Assembly (NCBI RefSeq): GCF_000956465.1
Contig: NZ_JYJA01000039.1
Location: forward strand, 186,001 to 250,000
DNA length: 64,000 bases
DNA from: Microbacterium trichothecenolyticum
Lineage (GTDB): Bacteria; Actinomycetota; Actinomycetes; Actinomycetales; Microbacteriaceae
Direction: 5' to 3'
Shown here: one piece after another, positions 8,161 through 14,990 of the stretch
Layout: every line of letters begins with the position of its first letter
Position numbering within the stretch: the first letter of the stretch is position 1
Program-made: the position numbers and the translations under genes
The notes under the pieces: model-generated
What the model was told of the DNA's origin: nothing
The model's input: only the letters and a program-made list of their open reading frames with translations
The model's database searches: none

Positions 8161-8652
8161 TCAGTCGCGCGGGGTCAGCGCGGCCAGGCGGGTCGCCCGC
8201 GTGATCTCGCGGCGCGTCCACGTGAAGGCGTGGCGCTCGTCGAAATGCGGTGCGCACTTCGCGCACGAGGTCGGTCGGGTCGCCTTGCGGTGGCGGTAGG
8301 CGACATGCCCCGCGGGGCACACGCCGATCCACGGCGCGAGCTCGGTCGCCGTCTCGCCGTTGTGCGTGGTGCCGCCGACGTAGCCGAGGTCGCGCGCGAC
8401 GGCCTTCCATCGCGGGCCGTGCCCGGCGCGCGGCCCCGCGAGGGCATGGGCCACTTCGTGCAGCAGCGTCTGGTGGTTGGTGTCGTCGTCGTACCGCGCC
8501 GCGAGGTAGCGCGACACGCTGATCCGCTTGTGCGTGTAGTCGCACAGGCCGGCTCGACGCTTCGCGTTGTCGAACGCGAAGCTCCACGAGTCGTCGAGGT
8601 GGAGGGCGATCAGGGCCTCGGCCCAGTGCCGCACGCGATGCAGTTCCGACAT
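8161..8652 (-). CDS. SprT-like zinc metalloprotease-fold protein
   Basis: A 163-residue protein with the zinc-binding HEVAHALAG (HExxH) around residues 74-82 and GHGPRWK just after, where the third zinc ligand His of SprT-like domains is found. A C-terminal CPAGH...CAKC pair is probably a zinc ribbon. SprT/Spartan-fold proteins cleave DNA-protein crosslinks in eukaryotes; the bacterial versions are poorly characterised. The ATG at 8652 is preceded by TAGTCT and 7 nt on the minus strand, a leaderless promoter pattern. It shares the 8.7-kb region with other minus-strand genes but has its own promoter. Confidence 0.8.
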   Translation of the reverse strand: MSELHRVRHWAEALIALHLDDSWSFAFDNAKRRAGLCDYTHKRISVSRYLAARYDDDTNHQTLLHEVAHALAGPRAGHGPRWKAVARDLGYVGGTTHNGETATELAPWIGVCPAGHVAYRHRKATRPTSCAKCAPHFDERHAFTWTRREITRATRLAALTPRD

Positions 8653-8659
8653 GTGCGCG

Positions 8660-8665
8660 AGACTA
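8660..8665 (-). promoter_or_regulatory. Candidate -10 box of a leaderless promoter (SprT-like gene)
   Basis: On the minus strand TAGTCT is followed by 7 nt and then the ATG at 8652. No Shine-Dalgarno sequence is visible. Confidence 0.45.
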
Positions 8666-8702
8666 GAACGTATCTCCGACACTCCGGCCGACGGTACCCA
8701 CC

Positions 8703-9230
8703 TCAGCTGGCGACGGATGCTGCGGCCCGGCGCCGATCGGCGGCGTCGATGGCGAGGAGCGTCGACTCGAGCTGATCCTCGGTGGCGCCGGACTCCTGGC
8801 GCAGGAACAGTGCGCGCTTGAAGTCCTTGCGGGCGGACTCGAAGTCGCCGGCGTCGTAGTTGACCTTGCCGCGGTGCTGGTATGCGAAGGCGCCGATGCC
8901 GGCCCAGCCCTGCCCGTCGGCCTCCTCGGCGCACGTGGTGAGCTCCTGCTCGGCGGCACCGTACGCACCGCGGGCCTGCAGCACGGTGGCGTGGAGGATG
9001 CGCGCCCGCAACAGGTCCTTGCGCGTGCCGGCCATGCGCGCGACGCGCACCGACTGCTCGGAGATCACGAGGGCCTCGTCGGCCCGATCCAGGACCTTCA
9101 GCAGCCACACCCGCTCGAGCAGCGCGGGAAGGCTGCGCTGGTCGCCGATCTCTTCGAGCCGCTCCCTGCACTGGCTCGGGTTCACCTTCTCGCGGAGAGT
9201 GTCGGGATCGTACCCGCTGATGTAGCTCAC
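8703..9230 (-). CDS. Tetratricopeptide-repeat protein of unknown function
   Basis: A 175-residue, mostly helical protein. Several helix pairs with TPR-like spacing are visible (ALLERVWLLKVLDRADEAL, LHATVLQARGAYGAAEQEL, YQHRGKVNYDAGDFESARKDF). TPR arrays mediate protein-protein contacts. The GTG at 9230 is preferred because AAGGGAG lies 7 nt upstream; residues further upstream are Arg/Pro-rich and unlike protein. It sits alone between the SprT-like gene and the methyltransferase-like gene on the same strand, so it may be cotranscribed, but nothing ties it to a pathway. Confidence 0.65.
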   Translation of the reverse strand: MSYISGYDPDTLREKVNPSQCRERLEEIGDQRSLPALLERVWLLKVLDRADEALVISEQSVRVARMAGTRKDLLRARILHATVLQARGAYGAAEQELTTCAEEADGQGWAGIGAFAYQHRGKVNYDAGDFESARKDFKRALFLRQESGATEDQLESTLLAIDAADRRRAAASVAS

Positions 9231-9327
9231 GTCTGACTCCCTTCGCCGCGCCGGTGGCCTATCCAGTGTGCCTTGCCGCTCCCCGGGACGCGGTCGTGCC
9301 ACGCCGGGTCGCGGCATCCGTGAACCG

Positions 9328-10191
9328 TCAGCGGGTGAAGACGGATGCCGAGGGCTTGGGTGACGGCGTCGCGTCGGCGTCGGTGGCCACCCGCGCGCCG
9401 CGCGCGAACTCGTCGAGCTCGCGTCCTTCGGCGACCTTCGCGGGGTGAGGTCCCGCGGCCATGAGGCGCGGGAGCCACTCGGTCGGAAGGGGCGCGCGCG
9501 AGGCGGCGATCACGAGGTTGCCGAAGCGACGGCCCTTGAGGGTCTGCACCTCGGCGAGCACGATGACGTGCTCGAGCACGGCCTGCACTGTCGCGACCTC
9601 GCGGCGGGCGAAGGCCAGCCCCGCGCCGTCGGCGACGTTCACGAGCAGCACTCCCTCGGGGGCGAGGAACCGTGCGGCCTCGGTGAAGAACTCCACGGTC
9701 GTGAGGTGCGCCGGCGTCTGCGCGCCGGAGTACACGTCCGAGACCACGAGGTCGGCGGCGCCCACGAGTCCTGCCGGGAGGCGCCCGAGCGTCTCGCGCG
9801 CGTCGCCGATGCGCACCCGGATCGAGGCGCCGCGCGGGAGCGGCAGGTTCTCGCGCACCAGGTCCCACAGCGCCGGTTCGAGCTCGACGACCTGCTGCCG
9901 CGAGCCCGGCCGTGTCTGCTCGATGTAACGCGGGATCGTGAGCGCGCCGGCGCCCAGGTGGATGGCGGTGAGCGGTTGCCCGGGCATCCGCAGCCTGTCG
10001 ATCACGGCGCCCATGCGGGCGACGTACTCGAAGTGCAGGTGCGTCGGATCGTCGAGGTCCACGTGGGACTGCGGCGTGCCGTCGACGTCGAGCTCCCAGC
10101 CGCCGCCGAACGGCGAGCGCACCACGCGGGCGAGGGTGCCGTCCGAGAGCCGGACGGAGGGGACGGAGGATTCCTCCCGCGCGCGTGCCAT
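9328..10191 (-). CDS. Spermidine-synthase-like SAM-binding protein
   Basis: A 287-residue protein with a methyltransferase/spermidine synthase fold. HLGAGALTIPRYI is motif I (SAM binding), VVELEPALWDLV holds the acidic ribose-binding residue, and RIGDARETLGRLP is the following acidic loop. The aminopropyltransferase active site usually has an Asp-rich D..DP segment; here it reads VVSDVYSGAQTP, so true spermidine synthase activity is doubtful. Many actinobacteria carry such paralogues of unknown role. The ATG at 10191 follows TAACGT plus 7 nt, a leaderless pattern. Confidence 0.72.
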   Translation of the reverse strand: MARAREESSVPSVRLSDGTLARVVRSPFGGGWELDVDGTPQSHVDLDDPTHLHFEYVARMGAVIDRLRMPGQPLTAIHLGAGALTIPRYIEQTRPGSRQQVVELEPALWDLVRENLPLPRGASIRVRIGDARETLGRLPAGLVGAADLVVSDVYSGAQTPAHLTTVEFFTEAARFLAPEGVLLVNVADGAGLAFARREVATVQAVLEHVIVLAEVQTLKGRRFGNLVIAASRAPLPTEWLPRLMAAGPHPAKVAEGRELDEFARGARVATDADATPSPKPSASVFTR

Positions 10192-10198
10192 GCGGTCC

Positions 10199-10204
10199 AC
10201 GTTA
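10199..10204 (-). promoter_or_regulatory. Candidate -10 box of a leaderless promoter (spermidine-synthase-like gene)
   Basis: TAACGT on the minus strand, 7 nt before the ATG at 10191. Confidence 0.45.
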
Positions 10205-10341
10205 GCCGTCCGGTTCTCTGGTTCCGAGTCGTGCCGCAACTCCTCCCGATCTGTGCTGGGGCGTCTGAGACTGCTTCATGGGGCCAGACTCCTGCGTAGT
10301 GGGGGGAGTTACGGCACCGAACCGAGCACACGTCTCCGCAG

Positions 10342-10347
10342 TAGCGT
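10342..10347 (+). promoter_or_regulatory. Candidate -10 box of a leaderless promoter (pxpA operon)
   Basis: TAGCGT followed by TGAGGA and the GTG at 10354. The purine-rich stretch touches the start codon and is too close to serve as a normal ribosome-binding site, which favours leaderless initiation. Confidence 0.5.
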
Positions 10348-10353
10348 TGAGGA

Positions 10354-11109
10354 GTGGCGGCGATCGACCTCAACGCGGACCTCGGCGAGACCCTCGACGG
10401 GGTTCCCACTGCCGACGACGAGGCGATGTTCGCGGTGATCTCGAGCGCGAACGTGGCCTGCGGCGCTCACGCGGGCGATGCCGCGTCGATGCGCGAGGCC
10501 GTGGTCCGCGCCCAGCGCTTCGGCGTCGCCGTCGGGGCCCACCCGTCGTATCCCGATCGCGCGAACTTCGGCCGCATCGCCGTCGTGATCGATCCCGCCC
10601 AGCTCACCGTGACGGTCGCGGAGCAGCTCGCCGCACTCGCCGACGCCGGCGCCGACCTCCGCTACGTCAAGCCCCACGGCGCGCTGTACCACGCGGTCGC
10701 GGTCGACCGCGAGCAGGCCGACGCCGTCGCCCGGGCGATCGCCGACTGCTCCGCACTGCTCGGCCGGCCCTTGCCCGTGCTGGGCCAGGGCGGCGAGATC
10801 GCGCGGGCCGCAGCATCCGTCGGTCTGCCGTTCGTCCACGAGGCGTTCCTCGATCGCGGCTATCTGCCGGACGGCTCGCTCGTGCCGCGCATGCAGCCCG
10901 GCGCGCTGCTCGACGACCCCGCATTCGTGGCGGCGAGGGCCGTTCGCCTCGCGGACGAGGGTGTGGTCGAGGCCGTGGACGGCTCCCTTGTGCGCGCGGA
11001 TGCCGCGTCGCTGTGCGTGCACGGCGACTCACCGTCGGCGGTCGACATGGCCCGCGCCGTGCGCGCGGCGCTCGACGCCGCCGGCGTGGAGGTGCGGGCG
11101 CCGTGGTGA
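10354..11109 (+). CDS. pxpA: 5-oxoprolinase subunit A (LamB/YcsF family)
   Basis: A 251-residue protein opening with IDLNADLGE and containing ISSANVACGAHAGD, GVAVGAHPSYPDRANFGR and VKPHGALYH, the diagnostic motifs of the LamB/YcsF family. PxpA acts with PxpB and PxpC to cleave 5-oxoproline (pyroglutamate), a damage product of glutamine and glutathione-type metabolites, to glutamate at the expense of ATP in the cytoplasm. It starts at GTG, with a leaderless promoter pattern just upstream. The stop overlaps the start of the pxpB-pxpC fusion, so the complete enzyme is made from a two-gene operon. Confidence 0.93.
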   Translation: MAAIDLNADLGETLDGVPTADDEAMFAVISSANVACGAHAGDAASMREAVVRAQRFGVAVGAHPSYPDRANFGRIAVVIDPAQLTVTVAEQLAALADAGADLRYVKPHGALYHAVAVDREQADAVARAIADCSALLGRPLPVLGQGGEIARAAASVGLPFVHEAFLDRGYLPDGSLVPRMQPGALLDDPAFVAARAVRLADEGVVEAVDGSLVRADAASLCVHGDSPSAVDMARAVRAALDAAGVEVRAPW

Positions 11110-12713
11110 CCCCCCGCGTGCGGCCGGTGGGGGAGCGGGCGTTCCTGCTCGAAGTCGGCACGCTCGACGAGGTGCTCCCGCTGCACGCCTCCCTGACCGC
11201 CTCGCGTCCGGACGGCGTCATCGATCTCGTCCCCGCCGCGCGCACGGTGCTCGTGCGGGTCGACCCGCGGGTGCTGCCGGCGGCGGCAGCGCGCTCGTGG
11301 GCGCTCGGCGCGGCGACCGAGTCCCGGCAGGCGACGGATGCGGCGACCCCGCCCGTCGAACTCGACATCGCGTACGACGGGGCCGATCTCGCCGACACCG
11401 CGCGCCTGCTGGGTGTCGACGCCCACGAACTCGCGCGGCGCCACGCCCAGGCGCACTGGCGGGTCGCCTTCACGGGCTTCGCGCCCGGCTTCGGGTACCT
11501 CGTGAGCGACGACTGGACCTTCGACGTGCCCCGGCTCGAATCGCCCCGCACCCGCGTGCCGGCCGGATCCGTCGGACTCGCGGGGGTGTTCAGCGGCGCC
11601 TACCCGCGCGAGACCCCGGGGGGCTGGCGGCTCATCGGCACGACCGCCGCGTGTCTGTTCGACCCGGATGCCCCGTCCCCGGCGCTCCTCGAACCCGGGG
11701 CGCGCGTCCGGTTCCGCCCGGTGCCCGCACGGGTGTCGGCGGAATCAGGAGATCTGGCGAGAACAGGACGGTTCGCGCCGGATGCCCCTGGGTTCGCCGG
11801 ATCTCCTGATCTCGCGAAGAGAGCGCGTCGCGCGGCGGCGGGCCGCAGCATCCGTGTCGTCGAAGCCGGCTTGCTGACGACGGTGCAGGATCTCGGGCGC
11901 GCAGGCGCGGCCTCCGTCGGCGTCGCGGTGTCGGGGGCGCTCGACCGCGGGGCGCTGCGCACCGCGAACCGTCTGGTGGGCAACTCCGAGGGAGCCGCCG
12001 GGCTCGAGGTCACGATGGGCGGGCTGCGCGCCGTGGCCGAGGCCGACCTCTGGGTCGCGGTGACCGGCGCGTGGGGAACGGTGCGTCTCGACGGGCGCGA
12101 GGTGGATCCGTACGAAGCTCACGAATGGCGAGCGGGCTCCGAGCTGCACCTCGACTGGTTCGCGCACGGCGCGCGCGGTTACGTCGCCGTTCGCGGCGGG
12201 CTCGACGCCCGCGTCGCGCTCGGCTCCCGGGCGACGGACCTGCTCGCGGGGCTCGGGCCCGCGGCGCTGCGCGCCGGTGACGTGGTGGGCGTGCGCGACG
12301 ACGTGGCGGGGCCGATCCCGGTGGCGCCTGCCGCCGGCTGGGGTGCGCCGCAGGACGATGAGCTCGCGCTCGAGCTCGCGCCGGGTCCCCGGGCAGACTG
12401 GTTCGCCCCGGCGGCGCTCGCCACCCTGTACGAAACGGTGTGGACGGTCTCGAACCATGCCGACCGCGTCGGCGCCCGCCTCGACGGGCCCGAGCTGGCG
12501 CGGGTGCGCAGCAGCGAGCTCCCGAGCGAGGGGATGGTGCCGGGCGCGCTGCAGGTGCCGCCCAGCGGCCGTCCCACGATCCTGCTCGCCGACGGCCCCG
12601 TGACCGGCGGCTATCCCGTCATCGCGGTCGTCACCGACGCGGGCCTCGACCTCGTCGCCCAGGCGCGCCCGGGCACGCGCATCCGCTTCCGCCACGCCCG
12701 CCCGGCGGGCTGA
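11106..12713 (+). CDS. pxpBC: 5-oxoprolinase subunits B and C fused (PxpB-PxpC)
   Basis: A 535-residue fusion. Residues 1 to about 212 are PxpB/KipI-like (RPVGERAFLLE at the start, FTGFAPGFGYL and PRLESPRTRVPAGSVGLAG later). From about 240 on it is PxpC/KipA-like (VVEAGLLTTVQDLGR, GYVAVRGGLD, EGMVPGALQVPPSGRPTILLADGPVTGGYP). Separate genes are usual in Bacillus and Escherichia; fused forms are also known. The start is GTG at 11106, overlapping the pxpA stop; a GTG one codon earlier is equally possible. The linker at about residues 214-236 is encoded by an inverted repeat that resembles an inserted palindromic element. Confidence 0.9.
   Translation: MTPRVRPVGERAFLLEVGTLDEVLPLHASLTASRPDGVIDLVPAARTVLVRVDPRVLPAAAARSWALGAATESRQATDAATPPVELDIAYDGADLADTARLLGVDAHELARRHAQAHWRVAFTGFAPGFGYLVSDDWTFDVPRLESPRTRVPAGSVGLAGVFSGAYPRETPGGWRLIGTTAACLFDPDAPSPALLEPGARVRFRPVPARVSAESGDLARTGRFAPDAPGFAGSPDLAKRARRAAAGRSIRVVEAGLLTTVQDLGRAGAASVGVAVSGALDRGALRTANRLVGNSEGAAGLEVTMGGLRAVAEADLWVAVTGAWGTVRLDGREVDPYEAHEWRAGSELHLDWFAHGARGYVAVRGGLDARVALGSRATDLLAGLGPAALRAGDVVGVRDDVAGPIPVAPAAGWGAPQDDELALELAPGPRADWFAPAALATLYETVWTVSNHADRVGARLDGPELARVRSSELPSEGMVPGALQVPPSGRPTILLADGPVTGGYPVIAVVTDAGLDLVAQARPGTRIRFRHARPAG
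11744..11810. repeat. Inverted repeat inside the pxpB-pxpC linker
   Basis: The core arms ATCAGGAGATC (11744-11754) and GATCTCCTGAT (11800-11810) are perfectly complementary, and pairing continues inward with a mismatch and a 2-nt offset (TGGCGAGAAC against GTTCGCCGG). The whole unit is in frame and codes for the hydrophilic linker between the two enzyme domains. Confidence 0.6.
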
Positions 12714-12749
12714 GCCGCTCCCGCCCGCAGGGGCGCTGCGTCCGATCGG

Positions 12750-14951
12750 TCAGTCGCCGCCCGCCTCCAGCAGATCCGCGGTCGCGCGGAGGATCGCGAC
12801 GATGGCGGCGGTGCGCACGTCGGCGGGTGCTCGGTGGCCGTTCGACTCGACGGAGTCGGGCGCCGCGGTCGCGAAGGCTTCGTGCACCGACGACAGCAGC
12901 CCGCGCGCGCCCAGGTCTCCCGCGGCCGACAGCATCGGTCGCTGCTCGTAGGTGTCGTCGAGGACGTCGAAGACGGCGGCCACGAAGGCCGCGTTGGTCA
13001 GCTTCGGGGTCTTCGCCAGGACTCCGAGCGCGGCAGTGGTGAACACCCCGTGGCCGTTGGTCTCGAGCGCGACCTGATCGGGCTGGCACGCGCTGATGAG
13101 CACCTCCCTGCCGTCGGCGCGTGGCGTCGGCGGCGCCGCCGCACGGTCGGTCTCGACCTCGACCACCCGCTTCCACGCGGCCGTGCGGAAGGGATCGTCC
13201 GGCGACGCCGCCCGCTCCTCGCGGAACGCCGCTTCCTCGCCGGCGTCCAGCACCGTCATGCGCGGCGTCGCACCGGCCGGGATCTTGCGCGACACGAACT
13301 CGGTCGGCGTGATCTCGCGGTTCACCGAGCCGGAATGGCATGAGTCGAAGAACAGCGTCACCGCGACACCCTCGGGGATCGCGTCCCAGATGGCGCCGAG
13401 GTCGTCGTCGACGATCAGCTGTCCGTCGCGGAAGTCGACCGGGCAGAGGGCCTCGTCCTTCGGGCCGAACTCGTCGGTCTCGTCGCCGTCGAGATCGGGC
13501 ACGAACGTGCCGTGGCCGGCGAACTGGATCGCGACGACATCGCCGTCGCGGGCCGACGAGACCTTGTCGAGCATGGCGCGCAGGATCGCGTCGCGGGTCG
13601 CGTCCCCGTTGTGGATCGACTCCACCTGGAAACCGGCGTCGCCGAGGGCCTTCGCCCAGGACTCCGCATCGGCGACGCACCCGCTGAGCGGGTCCCTCGG
13701 GTATGCGTCGATGCCGATGCAGAGGGCGAGCTTGCGTGATGCCGCGCCGCGCGCGCCGGTCGGCTCGGGGCGAGGCGCAGGGACGAACTCGCCGACCTCG
13801 CGCGCCCGTGCCGGGAACACCGCGACGTGATCAGCCTCGTTGCTGTCGGGTACGCCGACCACGCGCCGGGCGAGACTCATCATCGTCTGCTCGTCGTTGT
13901 CGAAATCGCCGTGCGAGGTGGCCTGCGTGCTGCTGCGGGGCCCGCGGGTGACGGGGCCGAGCACCAGGCGCTCGCTCCGGTCGCCCAGGTACGCCATGGT
14001 GCGGCCGGAACCGCGCAGATGCTCCTCGACACCGAGGATCTCGGCATCCTTCTCCGCTTCGAAGGCCCGTGAGACGAGATACAGGAGCGACTTGCGGTAG
14101 ATCCCCGCGGTGTTGTCGCGCTTCTCGTGGTTCTCATCCATCGTGAAGATCGAGAGGCTCTCGATCTTCCCGGCCTCGGCGAGCGGCAGCAGCGTCGCCT
14201 CGAAGGTGTCGATGCGCACCGCCGGCGCGAGGAACGTCACGGTCTTCACGCTGTCCACGCGGTCGTCGCCCTCGAACAGGCGCGGGACGAAGTGCGAGTG
14301 ATAGATCGAGCCCGCGCTGTGCCCGCCGATGTGCAGCTCGATGGCGCCGGGGTTGGCCGCCATGAACTCGCGCAGCGCACCCGCCAGCACGAACGCCCCG
14401 CCCGGGTCGCCGCCTCCGACACTGGGAAGGCACGCGCCGGCCGAGTCGAGCTTCATGTCGTCCCAGAACTTGCGACCGCCGAGCACGCGCGCCGCCGCCT
14501 CGACCGCGAGGTCCGTGAGGTCGGTGAATCCGCGCTTGCCCGCCTTGCCGCGGACGACGTCTTCGAGGGTGGTCTTGAACCCGCTCTCCCACACGAGGTG
14601 GATCGGGTAGACGCCGTTCTTCTTCCACCAGCCGGTCTGCCGCTGCGCCGTCAGCAGGCCCGCGTCCTTGTCGGTGAGCCCGCCGTGCGCCCAGATGAAG
14701 ACCGGGACCGGTGCGGGGGTCTCTCCGGGGGGCGTCTTCTTCGTCTGCTGATCGATGAACGCGGCGAGATCGACCTCGATCATGCGACGCACGTCGGCCG
14801 CCGTCGTGGCGAAGTCCGCGACCGTGCGCGGCTTGGCGACCGAGGTCTTCGCCAGGCGGCCGTCCGCGGTGTGGACGACGTGCTTGCGGAGGGCGGCGAG
14901 CTCGGCCGCCGTGAGGCTCGCGCCCCGGGCGGTCGTGGTGGTCTCGGGCAT
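12750..14951 (-). CDS. Alpha/beta-hydrolase fused to a caspase-like (peptidase C14) domain
   Basis: A 733-residue two-domain protein. The N-terminal part (about 80-300) has IWAHGGLTD, an oxyanion-type HGG, and the nucleophile elbow GGHSAGS with Ser212. The C-terminal part (about 405-700) is a caspase/metacaspase fold: LALCIGIDAYP at the first strand, IQFAGHGTF with catalytic His480, and LFFDSCHSGS with catalytic Cys538, followed by LISACQPDQVA. Metacaspases cut after Arg or Lys in known cases. It lies 39 nt after the CHAT-domain gene on the same strand and is the last gene of the cassette. It is probably an effector that is activated by proteolysis or by the STAND partners. Lipase, esterase or deacylase activity of the first domain cannot be distinguished from sequence. 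Confidence 0.82.
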   Translation of the reverse strand: MPETTTTARGASLTAAELAALRKHVVHTADGRLAKTSVAKPRTVADFATTAADVRRMIEVDLAAFIDQQTKKTPPGETPAPVPVFIWAHGGLTDKDAGLLTAQRQTGWWKKNGVYPIHLVWESGFKTTLEDVVRGKAGKRGFTDLTDLAVEAAARVLGGRKFWDDMKLDSAGACLPSVGGGDPGGAFVLAGALREFMAANPGAIELHIGGHSAGSIYHSHFVPRLFEGDDRVDSVKTVTFLAPAVRIDTFEATLLPLAEAGKIESLSIFTMDENHEKRDNTAGIYRKSLLYLVSRAFEAEKDAEILGVEEHLRGSGRTMAYLGDRSERLVLGPVTRGPRSSTQATSHGDFDNDEQTMMSLARRVVGVPDSNEADHVAVFPARAREVGEFVPAPRPEPTGARGAASRKLALCIGIDAYPRDPLSGCVADAESWAKALGDAGFQVESIHNGDATRDAILRAMLDKVSSARDGDVVAIQFAGHGTFVPDLDGDETDEFGPKDEALCPVDFRDGQLIVDDDLGAIWDAIPEGVAVTLFFDSCHSGSVNREITPTEFVSRKIPAGATPRMTVLDAGEEAAFREERAASPDDPFRTAAWKRVVEVETDRAAAPPTPRADGREVLISACQPDQVALETNGHGVFTTAALGVLAKTPKLTNAAFVAAVFDVLDDTYEQRPMLSAAGDLGARGLLSSVHEAFATAAPDSVESNGHRAPADVRTAAIVAILRATADLLEAGGD

Positions 14952-14990
14952 GGTGTCACGTCCTGTCTGCTGGGGATGGGTGGGTGAGGG

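Noticed and set aside
10278..11105. Upstream extension of the pxpB-pxpC reading frame
   Set aside because: The extra residues are Arg/Gly low complexity and overlap pxpA; the GTG overlapping the pxpA stop fits the family start.
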